Shown: positions 8,673 through 19,394 of the stretch, piece by piece
Numbering within the stretch: position 1 is the stretch's first letter
Layout of the letters: each line of letters begins with the position of its first letter
Notes under the pieces: generated by a model
The model's input: only the letters and a program-made list of their open reading frames with translations
Told to the model about the DNA's origin: nothing
The model's database searches: none
From: SMWN01 sp965221455
GTDB taxonomy: Bacteria > Pseudomonadota > Gammaproteobacteria > Eutrophobiales > Eutrophobiaceae
Direction of reading: 5' to 3'
NCBI GenBank assembly: GCA_965221455.1
Contig: OZ244890.1
Location: 2,232,001-2,296,000, forward strand
DNA length: 64,000 nt
Position numbers and translations under genes: made by a program

Positions 8673-9737
8673 ATGACCAGTTTGCCACGGACGTTCCAGT
8701 TCATGATATCTATCACAATCCTTTCCTCAATGGGAGTCGGTTCTGCTGTTAATGCGGGCGGACAAAGATCTGTTCCGGTTCAAGTCGCTGAGGCGGAAAT
8801 TGTTGAATTATCGCCTGGCATATGGATTGCGGGGACGATTATTAGCCGCCATGACGCTAAAATTTCGTCTGAGGTGGAAGGTCGTATTAAATCATTGCTG
8901 GAAGTGGGTGATGAGGTGGAAAAAGGTGATGTCATTGCGAGTATTGATGATACGACAATACGTATGCAACTTGATGAAGCAAGAACCGGGGTAACTCCGG
9001 TAGAGGCTAAACTGAAATTTCTCAATGCCGAAGTCGAAAGATTAAATAAATTAGCCAAGGAAAATAATACGGCAAAGAACAGACTGGATGAAATGATATC
9101 AGATCGTGATGCAATGCATGGTGAATTAATGATGAAGCAAACGCGACTGGCTCAGGCAAAAGATACATTACAAAGATCCATTATCCTGGCGCCTTTCCCG
9201 GGTGTTGTTGTTGAACGTTTCAGGAAAGAAGGTGAGTGGGCGAAAACGGGAGATAATTTAATTCGTTTGGTGGATACGGAAACAAAAGAAGTGCAGGGAA
9301 GGATCCAACAGAAGAGTGCCATGTTTATTAAAAAGGGGGATATGATAGAGGTTGCTGACGATCAAAAGCGGGTAATGGCGACTGTTAGAACATTAGTCCC
9401 GGTCGGGGATGCTGTTTCAAGATTATATGAGGCAAGGCTTGATTATCAGCAAGCAGCATGGATGCCGGGGCATGCAGTACGGATTAGAGTGCCGACGGCC
9501 GAACCTCAAAAAGTATTGGTGGTTCCTCAAGATGCATTGGTCATCAGGGGAAAAGTGATTAAAGTGTTTCGTATACTTGAAAACAATACTGCGGAAGCGG
9601 TGTTGGTAAAAACGGGAATAGCGGACGATCAGCTTATTGAAGTGATTGGAAACATTAATCAGGGCGACAGGATTGTTGTTCTCGGCAATGAGCGATTGCG
9701 TCCACGGCAACAAGTTGTCATTCAGGAAGAACAGTAA
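8673..9737 (+). CDS. RND efflux periplasmic adaptor (HlyD/MFP family)
   Basis: 354 residues: signal peptide (about 1-28), biotinyl-lipoyl half motifs on both sides of a coiled-coil hairpin (SSEVEGRIKSLLEVGDEVEKG near residue 65 and ILAPFPGVVVERFRKEGEWA near 172), then the beta-barrel and membrane-proximal domains. It links the inner-membrane pump encoded next to it with an outer-membrane channel. Only 3 bases separate its stop from the pump's ATG, so they are co-translated. No TolC-like gene is adjacent. Substrate cannot be told from sequence. Confidence 0.92.
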   Translation: MTSLPRTFQFMISITILSSMGVGSAVNAGGQRSVPVQVAEAEIVELSPGIWIAGTIISRHDAKISSEVEGRIKSLLEVGDEVEKGDVIASIDDTTIRMQLDEARTGVTPVEAKLKFLNAEVERLNKLAKENNTAKNRLDEMISDRDAMHGELMMKQTRLAQAKDTLQRSIILAPFPGVVVERFRKEGEWAKTGDNLIRLVDTETKEVQGRIQQKSAMFIKKGDMIEVADDQKRVMATVRTLVPVGDAVSRLYEARLDYQQAAWMPGHAVRIRVPTAEPQKVLVVPQDALVIRGKVIKVFRILENNTAEAVLVKTGIADDQLIEVIGNINQGDRIVVLGNERLRPRQQVVIQEEQ

Positions 9738-9740
9738 AAC

Positions 9741-12700
9741 ATGAACTTAACCAGGTTAAGTCTGGACAATCATGTCGCTGTCATTGTCGCCATTCTGTTA
9801 GCGACGCTGTTCGGTGGTATCAGCCTGTCAAGATTACCCATACAACTCACACCTGAGATTCAGGAACCGGAAATAACAATTACAACCAATTGGCGGGCGG
9901 CGGCTCCCGATGAAGTTGAGTCCGATATTATAGAACCTCAGGAAGATGTTCTACGCGATTTGCCAGGCATGACTAAAATGTTGGCGAAGGCACAGGATGG
10001 ACGAGGTGAGATTAGCCTCACTTTTTCTGTAGATATGGATCTACGCAGAGCCCTGGTGGAAGTTATCAATCGCCTCAATAAAGTTCCTGGTTACCCTGGA
10101 GATGTTGATGAACCGACAATCAGTACGGTGGGTGGAAATGCGCGTGCGATAGCCTGGTTCATCATTAAACCTGAAAAGGGTAATGATGTTGATATATCCA
10201 GTTACAAAGACTACGTGGAAAAAGTTGTTCAAACCCGATTTGAACGCGTGCCCGGGGTTGCGCGTTCCGAAATCTTCGGGGGTAGAGAACGTGAGATTCG
10301 AATCACTTTTGATCCATATAAAACGGCGAGTCTTGGCGTGCAAATTCCTCTTGCGGCGGAAAAAATTAATGGTGGCACTGATGTATCCGCGGGCTATGTG
10401 GATATCGGCAAGCGTGAGTACAGTATCAGGTATGCAGGCAAGTATCGCCGGCAAGACTTGCGAAGCTTGATTGTTGATTGGCGCGATGGCTATCCGATCT
10501 ATTTACGGGATATTGCTGTTGTTGAAGAAAAGATGGTGGACAGAAACAGCTTTGTTATTACCAAAGGTGAATTATCCATTGCAGTCAATGCACAGCGTGA
10601 AACAGGCGTGAATGTTCTACAAGTAATGCATGGTCTGCAAGAAGCATCAGCGGAATTGGCAGCAGGTCCGTTGGCCAGAGCGAACCTGACGATTGAACAG
10701 GTATACGATGAAACAACCTATATTGATAACTCGATTGCAATGCTGGCAAGTAATCTGGGAATAGGTGTACTTCTGGCGGTCATCGTACTCTGGTTTTTTT
10801 TAAGACGTTTACGTACTACCCTGGTCGTTGCGGTTTCCATTCCGGTATGCCTGTTAAGCAGTTTTATCGTGCTTGAGATTACCGGTAGAACACTGAATGT
10901 TATTTCGCTTGCCGGGTTGGCTTTTGCGGTCGGTATGGTGCTTGATGCATCTATCATCGTACTTGAAAATATCATTCGTTTACGAGAGGAAGGTAAGCCT
11001 GCGGATATTGCCTCATTGCTGGGTACTAATCAGGTTTGGGGTGCTTTGCTGGCTTCAACGGTCACCACGGTGGCGATATTCTTGCCGGTGATTTTTCTCA
11101 CAGACGAAGCGGGACAATTATTTGCTGATTTGGCAATCACTATCACCGCAGCCATATGTATTTCATTCGTCGTTGCAACTACAGTGATTCCAGGCTTCAC
11201 GAAACACTATATTCCTGATGAAAAAATGATCGATCCACACCATCATTGGTGGCGCAATATCAGTAAAGTAGTCATGTCCTTAAGCGACGGACCTGTGCGG
11301 CGTAACTTCTGGATTATCATTTTAATCACCGCACCTTTATACCTGGCCTGGATACTTGTACCCAAAGCCGATTACTTGCCGGAAGGTAATCGCAATCTTG
11401 CGTTTGCGTATATTTTGCCTCCACCAGGTGCAAATATTAGTCAGATAGAAAACGAAATGGCTGAAATCATCGCCCAACGTATTGAACCTTATGTGACGGG
11501 AGAGGAACACCCTCAAGTAAAACACTATTTTTTTGTTGCTTTTCCGCAAGGGGTATTTATGGGTGTCAGAGCAAGCAATCCTGAAGAAACCGGCGCCTTG
11601 ATTCCCGTGCTGAATTCCGTGATTCAAGGCTTTCCAGATACCATTGCTTTTGCCAAGCGTGCGTCCCTATTCGGTGGTTTCGGTGATGGAAGAAGCATAG
11701 ATATGGATTTACATGGTCGTAATATCAGGGAATTAATGGATGCTGCGGGTCAGGGGTTTGCTTTAGTACATCAGAAGATCCCCGGAGTCAGAGTCAGACC
11801 GTTTCCCGGTCTTGAACTGGCGCAGCCCGAATTACGTTTAATTCCCGATGACAGACGTATCTCGGAGGCTGGGTGGAATAGGGAACAGATGGCGGGCATC
11901 ATTCGCGCATTGGGAGACGGTTTATATGTTAATGACTATTTCGATGGGGAAGATACGTTAAAGGTCATTGTTCGTTCTAAATCGTGGAAATCACCGGAAG
12001 AACTTGGAGCGTTCCCGCTGGCGACACCTCGCGCCGGTATTTTACCCCTGAATGAGTTGGTGAATATTCAGCGAACTTCGGGGCCGGAAGAGATTCGACG
12101 CATGAACCGACGTCGTACAGTCACCTTGCAGATTACGCCGCCTGCTGATTTATCTTTGGAAGAAACATTGGCTATCCTGCGATCTGAAGTTGAACCTGCG
12201 GTACGTGCTTCCATGCCGGTTGATGGTGATATTAACTATACAGGGACGGCGGACAAACTCGTTTCAACACTATCCAGTATGCAAGGCAGTTTCATGTTGG
12301 CGATATTTATTCTATATCTGCTGATGAGTGCGCTTTTCAGATCATTCAAGGACAGTTTGCTGGTGATATTATCAATTCCCCTGGCCACCGTAGGCGGGGT
12401 TATTGCCTTGAAACTAATGAATGTTATTCCCCAAATGTTATTTGCCATCCCGTCATTTCAGGCAATGGATTTACTGACCATGATCGGATTTATTATCACG
12501 CTGGGATTGGTGGTGAATAATGCAATATTACTCGTACATCAGGCACGCTCCGGAGAACGCGAGGGACTACCCAGAAAGGAAGCCGTTGCAAAATCGGTGA
12601 GCATGAGATTAAGACCCATACTCATGAGTACACTAACCAGCATATTCGGTATGTTACCGCTTTTGCTTATCCCCGGTGCCGGCGCTGAATTATATCGCGG

Positions 12701-12794
12701 ACTGGCGGGTGTCATTGTAGGTGGTATGATGATAAGCACAGTTTTTACACTGGTACTACTGCCTTGCATGTTGCGCATTGGCGAGGCTCGATAA
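9741..12794 (+). CDS. RND-family efflux pump (AcrB-like inner-membrane transporter)
   Basis: 1017 residues, the length expected of a full RND permease with twelve membrane helices and two large periplasmic loops. The N-terminal helix is followed by SRLPIQLTPEIQEPEITITT, and TM4 carries FAVGMVLDASIIVLENI with the proton-relay aspartate. TM10-12 include MIGFIITLGLVVNNAILLV and RLRPILMSTLTSIFGMLPLL. It uses the proton gradient to export substrates through the adaptor encoded upstream. The sequence looks closer to the divergent multidrug/acriflavin-resistance branch than to CzcA metal pumps; this is a judgement by eye. Confidence 0.92.
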   Translation: MNLTRLSLDNHVAVIVAILLATLFGGISLSRLPIQLTPEIQEPEITITTNWRAAAPDEVESDIIEPQEDVLRDLPGMTKMLAKAQDGRGEISLTFSVDMDLRRALVEVINRLNKVPGYPGDVDEPTISTVGGNARAIAWFIIKPEKGNDVDISSYKDYVEKVVQTRFERVPGVARSEIFGGREREIRITFDPYKTASLGVQIPLAAEKINGGTDVSAGYVDIGKREYSIRYAGKYRRQDLRSLIVDWRDGYPIYLRDIAVVEEKMVDRNSFVITKGELSIAVNAQRETGVNVLQVMHGLQEASAELAAGPLARANLTIEQVYDETTYIDNSIAMLASNLGIGVLLAVIVLWFFLRRLRTTLVVAVSIPVCLLSSFIVLEITGRTLNVISLAGLAFAVGMVLDASIIVLENIIRLREEGKPADIASLLGTNQVWGALLASTVTTVAIFLPVIFLTDEAGQLFADLAITITAAICISFVVATTVIPGFTKHYIPDEKMIDPHHHWWRNISKVVMSLSDGPVRRNFWIIILITAPLYLAWILVPKADYLPEGNRNLAFAYILPPPGANISQIENEMAEIIAQRIEPYVTGEEHPQVKHYFFVAFPQGVFMGVRASNPEETGALIPVLNSVIQGFPDTIAFAKRASLFGGFGDGRSIDMDLHGRNIRELMDAAGQGFALVHQKIPGVRVRPFPGLELAQPELRLIPDDRRISEAGWNREQMAGIIRALGDGLYVNDYFDGEDTLKVIVRSKSWKSPEELGAFPLATPRAGILPLNELVNIQRTSGPEEIRRMNRRRTVTLQITPPADLSLEETLAILRSEVEPAVRASMPVDGDINYTGTADKLVSTLSSMQGSFMLAIFILYLLMSALFRSFKDSLLVILSIPLATVGGVIALKLMNVIPQMLFAIPSFQAMDLLTMIGFIITLGLVVNNAILLVHQARSGEREGLPRKEAVAKSVSMRLRPILMSTLTSIFGMLPLLLIPGAGAELYRGLAGVIVGGMMISTVFTLVLLPCMLRIGEAR

Positions 12795-12857
12795 TTGCGA
12801 GGCCTGAATTACAAAGTGTATTTTTAAAAATGTATAATTAACCAGATTTGGTGGATA

Positions 12858-13874
12858 GTGAAGCAAATGATTTTTCGATTATCGATTATTTTAGGACTCT
12901 TCCTTGCCGTCAATGCAGGTGCAACAACTTATGAGTTAAGATCGGAATCAGACAACGTCATCGGCCAGATAGATACCGTGATTGTGGATAGCAGCACGAC
13001 GCTTCCGGATATCGCGAGAAAACATGGTTTTGGTTTTTACGATATCAAATTACTGAATCCTGATACTGATACATGGATGCCTGATGATGATGAGATCGTT
13101 CAGTTACCTTCCCGGTTCATACTACCTGATGTCCCGAGGAATGGTATTGTTTTGAACATTCCCGAAATGCGGCTGTATTACTTTCCCAAAAAGAAAAAAG
13201 GCGAACCGTATAAGGTGATTACTTACCCTTTAGGGATCGGCAGAGAAGGATGGGCAACACCCTATAAGCAAACACATATTACCGGCAAAAAAGAGCATCC
13301 TGATTGGCGGCCCCCGAAATCGATAAGAGAAGAACACGAAAGAGCGGGAGATCCACTACCTGAAATCGTTAAGGCAGGGCCTGATAACCCTCTGGGACAA
13401 CACGCGCTACGACTTGCTCTACCTTCCTATTTAATTCATGGGACGAATAAACCATGGGGTATCGGTATGCGTGTCAGTCATGGTTGTATCAGACTGTATC
13501 CTGAAGATATCGCGGAATTATTCGACCGGGTAACGGTTGGTACGCCGGTCAATATCATCAACAAGCCGTATAAAACCGGTAAAGCTGATGGCGTATTGTA
13601 TCTTGAAGTCCATCCGTCACTGACAACAGCGACACGAGACAAGTCCGGTCACGTGATTAAATCAGAGAATAACGAGAACATTGATAATTTTCCTGAAATT
13701 ATTAAAATGATTATAGCCTCGACCAATGATGGTCAGTACCTTATCGACTGGGATACCGCGAAAGCAGTGTCTGATGAACCGCAAGGGATCCCCGTCGCGA
13801 TTGGAATGCGCATTCCGGAACAAGCAGCAAGGGGAAGCCATGTTGTATATCAATCCAAACCTTTTACTGAGTAA
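12858..13874 (+). CDS. L,D-transpeptidase (ErfK/YbiS family) with LysM-like N-domain
   Basis: 338 residues. Signal peptide about 1-22, a LysM-like segment at ~38-85 (TLPDIARKHGFGFYDIKLLN), then a YkuD catalytic domain with His194 in LIHGTNKPWGIG and the nucleophile Cys210 in RVSHGCIRLYP. These periplasmic enzymes form 3-3 crosslinks or attach Braun-type lipoprotein to peptidoglycan; an OprI/Lpp-like lipoprotein is encoded at 25.7 kb, so attachment is possible, though not shown. The start is GTG at 12858 close to a GGTGG box; ATG at 12867 is an alternative. Confidence 0.9.
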   Translation: MKQMIFRLSIILGLFLAVNAGATTYELRSESDNVIGQIDTVIVDSSTTLPDIARKHGFGFYDIKLLNPDTDTWMPDDDEIVQLPSRFILPDVPRNGIVLNIPEMRLYYFPKKKKGEPYKVITYPLGIGREGWATPYKQTHITGKKEHPDWRPPKSIREEHERAGDPLPEIVKAGPDNPLGQHALRLALPSYLIHGTNKPWGIGMRVSHGCIRLYPEDIAELFDRVTVGTPVNIINKPYKTGKADGVLYLEVHPSLTTATRDKSGHVIKSENNENIDNFPEIIKMIIASTNDGQYLIDWDTAKAVSDEPQGIPVAIGMRIPEQAARGSHVVYQSKPFTE

Positions 13875-13882
13875 ACGGTTTT

Positions 13883-13908
13883 CAGTATCTATGCGTGAAT
13901 CGATACTG
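13883..13908. promoter_or_regulatory. Perfect 7-bp inverted repeat upstream of cas9
   Basis: CAGTATC and GATACTG face each other across 12 bases, 97 bases before the cas9 start. There is no T-run after it, so it is a poor terminator for the transpeptidase gene. It could be a regulator site for the cas operon. AT-rich sequence with CATAAT-like boxes lies between it and cas9. Confidence 0.35.
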
Positions 13909-14004
13909 ATTTATGCCAGGGTATGAGTCTCAATACATAATATTTGTAAGGATATTTGATCTGAAATTTTGACGCTTGAATAGAAATAAGAGGGAAGGAA
14001 GAAC

Positions 14005-17000
14005 ATGAACAAAATAATTTCACCTATTGCCATTGATATGGGGGCGAAGAATACGGGGGTTTATCTTCAGCATTTTGAGCAAGGAGAAGATCCAACTACC
14101 AGCGGTAATAGTGCCGGGCGGACCATTGTGATTGACGGCGACAGTATTACCTGGTCACAGGTGAATAGAACACAGAAACGTCACCAGGTTAGAGGTAACA
14201 AAAGACGCAAACTTGCCAAACGCTTGCTGCTGGTAATTCTAGGCAAATCTTATGGTATCTCCCCCACACGAGAGCAAGCAGATTTTCTGATGGGATTGAT
14301 GAATCGGCGCGGTTATAACCGTTTAGTTGAGGACCTGGACGAGAAACTGATAAAACAACCCCTGGTTGCAGAGTATTTTGTAAAAAAACATGAGGATTTT
14401 TTCAAAAATCGCGATACCTTTTTCGATAATTTTATTGCATTGTCAAATGACATTGAAAAATGCAAAGCCCTCAAAGAGCAACTTATATTGTCGAAAAAAG
14501 AGGCAAAAAAAGCAGTAGATGACGACAAAGATGGTCAACAAGCATTCGCTGATGCGTATGACAACATGAAATCCGCTTTAGACAAGCAGATTAAGTCTGA
14601 AGATGAAGGGCACAAGCACCGTGAGGAGTATCTGAAAAATATCAAAAAGGATATTCAGGAGAATAGCTTACTCAATCCACTACTGAATGATGAATTAACC
14701 GCTGAATGTATCGCTAATCTCATTGGTAACATCAGTAATTTACAGTTGCGGGTGTTGCGTAAATACTTTAATGACAAGCAGATGCAAAACAGTGATAAAT
14801 GGCTACCACAGAAACTGCATAAATTATTTTTCCGATGGATTCAAGGCTGGCACTGTAAGCAAGATGATGAAAAAGAGAAGCGTAATAAACTGTTGAAATT
14901 AAAGCAGCAGGATATTTTGAAAATTCTAGCCACATCTGCGCCTGAACTGACTATTCCACCCTACGAAGACCAGAACAACCGCATCAAGGAGACCATTAAG
15001 GATAAAACCTTAAGGCTGAAACCATCTGCATTGGATAAGAAAATGAATAACTGGCTGGATATGACTCAAAAGATTGTGAAGCACTACTGTCTTCCGACTG
15101 ACGACAGCCGTACTACAACTTTATTTTCTATCAATGAAAATATCGAGGACTGCACTCATAAAATGATACAAGGGGTATTAGATGATTATGAAAGCCGGAA
15201 ATCAGCCAATATACTGCAAAGAATATTCGACCGGAGCAAATTCCTGGATCCTTACAAATTAAGGTTGTTATGTTCTCTTGATTCTTTAGAGCATGCCAAA
15301 GATGACGCCAGGAAATCTTTGACCTTGTTAAAGCAACATATCGGTGACAACAATGCGCAAGCATTTATTTCACTTTGCAAATCCTACTATGCAGAAACAG
15401 AAATCGCCAGGCAGGGGTTGTGGTCAGATAACAAAGACAGTTTATTTTTTTGTTGCGACACCAATCCGCCACACAAAAGCAAGCTGCAACACAGGCTGGT
15501 CGGACATATTGTTTGTAAAACACTATCAGAACCCGAATTAGAATCTTTCAAAAAAGATTGCTGGAGTGAAAAAATAACAGGCGCAAGGAAAACAGCCAAA
15601 AGCGTGGCAAAAAGCATAGAAGAAATTCGTAAAAAATACGGTAACGAATTTAATGATGTAATGAAAAGGATTAAACGCAGGGAATATGTGCTGAAAAGCA
15701 AACCCGAGGAAATTACAGAACAGCAAAAAAAAGGATGGGAAAAATATGAAGAAAAACATAAGAATGTAAAAACAGCGATTGAGGATGCTGCAAAAGTCGC
15801 TACACATATCGCTGATTATTTCGAGCATGACGACGACAAGAAAGCGAAGTATGCTAACCCGTACAGCATTGCACAGTTGTACAACCATCTGGAAACGGAT
15901 ATTGGTGGATTCAGCAAAACCGATAGATATAACACCGAAGAAAATGCCTGGCGGAATGAAATCAGTGAAGAAATCCCTGAAAATAAAATTGCCAACGCGG
16001 TAAGACTAACAAAAGACAGTGTACGCCCGTTTGATGGCATGTTGGGTCGCATACTGGAAAGGCAGGCATATGAAATCGCTCGGCATAAAATTGTTCAACT
16101 TGAAGGGTTGGGGATTGGTGAAAGTGGAGAAATGCTTATCCCCGTATTACTGGAACAAAATAAGTTTAAATTTGAAAAGAGTCTGCACGATATCAAAGGC
16201 GAAAAAAATGTTTCAACAAAAGCAAAAGACCGAGTCGAAGAAGGCGAGAAAAGACAACAAGAACAATGGGAAGATAAAGATAAACGGATCAAAGGAAATA
16301 AAATATGTCCGTACACTGGCGAAACAATCGGTGTCGGCGAAATCGATCATATCATTCCTCAAGCTAAATCCAGGCAGCATGGCGATGTGGTATACAACTC
16401 CGAGGCTAATCTGCTTTATTGCTCGGGCAGGGGCAATCAAGAAAAAGGAGACAATAGATATTCTTTCGAGCAGTTAAATAGTGAGTATTTGCGAGAAGTT
16501 TTTGGTAATAAAAGTCCAGGAGACATAAAGCAGGAAATCCGACAGTTCATTAACAACCTGGATACAGATAATTTTTCCGGTTTTCATAATCTGGAAAGCC
16601 ACGAGCAGAACTATCTGCGCCATGCCTTGTTTCTGCAAGACCTGGATGAGAAAACTTTCCCGTTACTTAATACTCGCTATAGAACTTTGGTCAATGGCAC
16701 ACAAGCGTATCTGGCTAAACTATTGGTTCGCGTATTAAGAGGCAAATATCCGAATGCAGAGTTCAAGGTGTATCAGATGGATGCACAGGAAGTCTCCAGG
16801 GTTCGGGATGTGTTGTGTAATAAGTACGAAGAATATAAAAAATCCGATAAACAACAAGGTGCCTTTTCCCATGTAATTGATGCGGCTATGGTGCTGGCGA
16901 CCGCGCTACAAAACCAACAAGTGGCGGAAAGGCTGAAGACAGTAAATACAGTCGAGTTATCGGAGAATGCAGACTGGTTAAAAAAATTGTTGCCACAGGA

Positions 17001-18378
17001 AGCAATAGTCCAACACATCAAGAGGAGAGCAAAATATCATAAGGATTTATCATCAACAAAAATTTTCAAGGAGACTATTTATGGCGAGCGATTTATGCCT
17101 GTTCTACTGAATGATGGCAAACTTTTTTGTGGTTTTTCTCTGGATAATTGTATTGAAATTAATCCATTGATTAAAGGAGGTAAGGACGAAAATAAAAAGA
17201 TAGAAAAGCAAAAGCGCGAGGACAACGAATATTTCAATCTGTTGAAAGAATTTTTATACACGGGTTCCACTCGGCGCAAAAACAAGGCATCGGTCAGTGG
17301 AAGTTTAGATGACTACCATGGAAAGTTTGGTTATTTGTCGGTGGATAAAAGCAAAGCATTGGCGCATTTACAAAAATGCGCCAAAGAAGTATGTGATGAC
17401 GAGGATATTAAACAAGCAGAAGCATTGGAGGAGCTACGGTATTGTGTTGAAAAGAAAAATATCAAAAACTTGATTACCGGTAAGAAATTTATTTCCCAAA
17501 GTGACTTTGACAAATTTAAATTCGATATAGACGATATCACATTACCCGCTAAAGTAGATTGGGAAAGATTAATCAATTTTCCAGTCATAGACTGCCACGG
17601 TAAAACCACCACAATGAAAACATGTTTCAGAGAACCGGCACAAGACTTTATTCCCCAGAAAAGTTGGGATAATTTATTCGAAGAATTTTTCCATACAAAT
17701 AAAATGGAAAATTCAAACCATCATAAACGAGTACGAAAAGTATATTCCTTGCCGGTTATCTCCAGTCCATCAGGTGGGTTCAGAATCAAGCGAAAAAATC
17801 CCGTGACCGGTGATGATGTCTATCAAGTAAGTGCCATTGAAAATAGTTACGCTTGTGGTTTTTCTCAAGATTCCGAAGGCAATATTGACATGAGCGAAAA
17901 AGGGATTACTTTTGATCCTCAATTAAAATCCAGTGCTAATGTTGCCTATCTCGGGAAATCCGGCAAACCGCATATTGTGAAAAATTCGAATGATACCGAT
18001 GTAGAAAAATTTGGTTCCTGCAGACGGGTAAATTTAGAGTCTGAGCATATTATGGAATGCAAGCTGACATTGGCAGAAGGTAAGCGGATTGATATTTCTA
18101 TTATGGTTGGTAAATATCTCTTTAAGGAAATATGCGAATTTTCAGATATCAATTTTGACCAACCACCATCAAATCTTCAATTAGTATTTGAAGATGAAAC
18201 AAAATGTAAGAAGTTTAAGCAACTATTGACAAAGAAAAAAATACCAATCCCAAGAATAGATAAGAATAAGGTGGGATTTGCTGTTCAATCCTTACCAAAA
18301 AAAGTAGAATTATCGTATCGAACATCTCTCACTGATCCTCTTCGAGACGCTTATAAATGCGGGGATCCGGTAACGTAG
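14005..18378 (+). CDS. cas9: CRISPR-associated endonuclease Cas9, type II-B
   Basis: 1457 residues, within the II-B size range (Francisella novicida Cas9 is larger). RuvC-I begins PIAIDMGAKNTGV with Asp11 at the same position as in FnCas9; the Arg-rich bridge helix is at about 55-75 (RTQKRHQVRGNKRRKLAKR). RuvC-II is best read as IPVLLEQNKFKFE with the Glu near 717. The HNH domain holds CPYTGETIGVGEIDHIIPQ, Asp781-His782, and NLLYCSGRGNQEKG. RuvC-III is HVIDAAMVLA with His956 and Asp959. All catalytic residues are therefore present. The protein cuts DNA under tracrRNA:crRNA guidance. GGAAGGAAG just before ATG is a strong ribosome binding site. It heads a four-gene operon; cas1 follows after 28 bases. 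Confidence 0.97.
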   Translation: MNKIISPIAIDMGAKNTGVYLQHFEQGEDPTTSGNSAGRTIVIDGDSITWSQVNRTQKRHQVRGNKRRKLAKRLLLVILGKSYGISPTREQADFLMGLMNRRGYNRLVEDLDEKLIKQPLVAEYFVKKHEDFFKNRDTFFDNFIALSNDIEKCKALKEQLILSKKEAKKAVDDDKDGQQAFADAYDNMKSALDKQIKSEDEGHKHREEYLKNIKKDIQENSLLNPLLNDELTAECIANLIGNISNLQLRVLRKYFNDKQMQNSDKWLPQKLHKLFFRWIQGWHCKQDDEKEKRNKLLKLKQQDILKILATSAPELTIPPYEDQNNRIKETIKDKTLRLKPSALDKKMNNWLDMTQKIVKHYCLPTDDSRTTTLFSINENIEDCTHKMIQGVLDDYESRKSANILQRIFDRSKFLDPYKLRLLCSLDSLEHAKDDARKSLTLLKQHIGDNNAQAFISLCKSYYAETEIARQGLWSDNKDSLFFCCDTNPPHKSKLQHRLVGHIVCKTLSEPELESFKKDCWSEKITGARKTAKSVAKSIEEIRKKYGNEFNDVMKRIKRREYVLKSKPEEITEQQKKGWEKYEEKHKNVKTAIEDAAKVATHIADYFEHDDDKKAKYANPYSIAQLYNHLETDIGGFSKTDRYNTEENAWRNEISEEIPENKIANAVRLTKDSVRPFDGMLGRILERQAYEIARHKIVQLEGLGIGESGEMLIPVLLEQNKFKFEKSLHDIKGEKNVSTKAKDRVEEGEKRQQEQWEDKDKRIKGNKICPYTGETIGVGEIDHIIPQAKSRQHGDVVYNSEANLLYCSGRGNQEKGDNRYSFEQLNSEYLREVFGNKSPGDIKQEIRQFINNLDTDNFSGFHNLESHEQNYLRHALFLQDLDEKTFPLLNTRYRTLVNGTQAYLAKLLVRVLRGKYPNAEFKVYQMDAQEVSRVRDVLCNKYEEYKKSDKQQGAFSHVIDAAMVLATALQNQQVAERLKTVNTVELSENADWLKKLLPQEAIVQHIKRRAKYHKDLSSTKIFKETIYGERFMPVLLNDGKLFCGFSLDNCIEINPLIKGGKDENKKIEKQKREDNEYFNLLKEFLYTGSTRRKNKASVSGSLDDYHGKFGYLSVDKSKALAHLQKCAKEVCDDEDIKQAEALEELRYCVEKKNIKNLITGKKFISQSDFDKFKFDIDDITLPAKVDWERLINFPVIDCHGKTTTMKTCFREPAQDFIPQKSWDNLFEEFFHTNKMENSNHHKRVRKVYSLPVISSPSGGFRIKRKNPVTGDDVYQVSAIENSYACGFSQDSEGNIDMSEKGITFDPQLKSSANVAYLGKSGKPHIVKNSNDTDVEKFGSCRRVNLESEHIMECKLTLAEGKRIDISIMVGKYLFKEICEFSDINFDQPPSNLQLVFEDETKCKKFKQLLTKKKIPIPRIDKNKVGFAVQSLPKKVELSYRTSLTDPLRDAYKCGDPVT

Positions 18379-18406
18379 CGATTGTGTCTATGCCGACATA
18401 TTCCCC

Positions 18407-19393
18407 ATGCACGCCCACCTAACCCTAAGCGAATACGGCCAGTTTGTTGGTATTCGCAGTGAATGTTTGACAGTCAAGGAAGAGGGAGCAGTCAAGGAAT
18501 ATCCGCTTAATCGCATCAAAAGCATCCAGATTGCACGGCGTGGGGTGAGTTTTTCTTCCGATGTCATTATTGCATGCGCCAATCGCGGTATTAAATTATT
18601 TCTCACCGATTTCAGGAATGAAGTGGTCGCCAGCTTATCGGGCACTCAGCAACACGCTGTGGTGCGCGTGCGTCAACAGCAATTCGCCTTTATCGACCGC
18701 CTCGATACCGCGACTTTGTCTGCGGTGATTATTGAAGGAAAAATCAACAACCAACGAGCTGTTTTACTGTACTTCAAAAAATACCACAGTGATAAAGCCG
18801 CATACATTGACAACACAGCAGCGCAATTAAAAATGATTGCCCAACAAATCAAAACCAAATCATGGCAAAACTTTGATCATTGGCAGGATATTTTATTGGG
18901 ACTGGAGGGACAGGCAGCGCACCTTTACTGGCAATGTCTGGTCGAGACAGCCTTGATGCCCGCCGGCTTCAAGAACAGGGTAGGGAGGCAAGCACAGGAT
19001 GTCGGTAACAAGGCGTTAAATTACGGTTATGCCATCCTTTCTTCCTACGTGTGGAATGCCTTGTTGAATGCCGGGCTGGAACCCTATGCCGGTATTTTCC
19101 ATGCACAACGTGCTGGCAAACCCTCTCTGGTACTGGACATGATGGAAGAATATCGTGCGTGGGCGGTAGATCGAAATATTATCAAACAACGTAACGCATT
19201 ACAGGACACCGGTGAGTTGACACCGACCATCAAGAAAAAAATCATTGCTGATATCCATAAAACCTTCGCCACCCATTACCATTATCGCAAGCGCAAGATG
19301 CGTTTGGAAAGCATACTACAACGACAAATCTATCATCTTGCCGGTACGTTCTGCGGCGACAAGCGATATAAAGCCTATCATTTCAGGTGGTAG
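18407..19393 (+). CDS. cas1: CRISPR-associated endonuclease Cas1
   Basis: 328-residue spacer integrase. The metal-binding residues are visible: Glu167 in LLGLEGQAAHLYW, His232 in AGIFHAQRAGKPSL and Asp244 with Glu247/248 in LVLDMMEEYR. With Cas2 it inserts new spacers at the array. It lies between cas9 and cas2, with one base between its stop and the cas2 ATG. All key residues are intact, so adaptation is probably functional. Confidence 0.96.
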   Translation: MHAHLTLSEYGQFVGIRSECLTVKEEGAVKEYPLNRIKSIQIARRGVSFSSDVIIACANRGIKLFLTDFRNEVVASLSGTQQHAVVRVRQQQFAFIDRLDTATLSAVIIEGKINNQRAVLLYFKKYHSDKAAYIDNTAAQLKMIAQQIKTKSWQNFDHWQDILLGLEGQAAHLYWQCLVETALMPAGFKNRVGRQAQDVGNKALNYGYAILSSYVWNALLNAGLEPYAGIFHAQRAGKPSLVLDMMEEYRAWAVDRNIIKQRNALQDTGELTPTIKKKIIADIHKTFATHYHYRKRKMRLESILQRQIYHLAGTFCGDKRYKAYHFRW

Positions 19394-19394
19394 C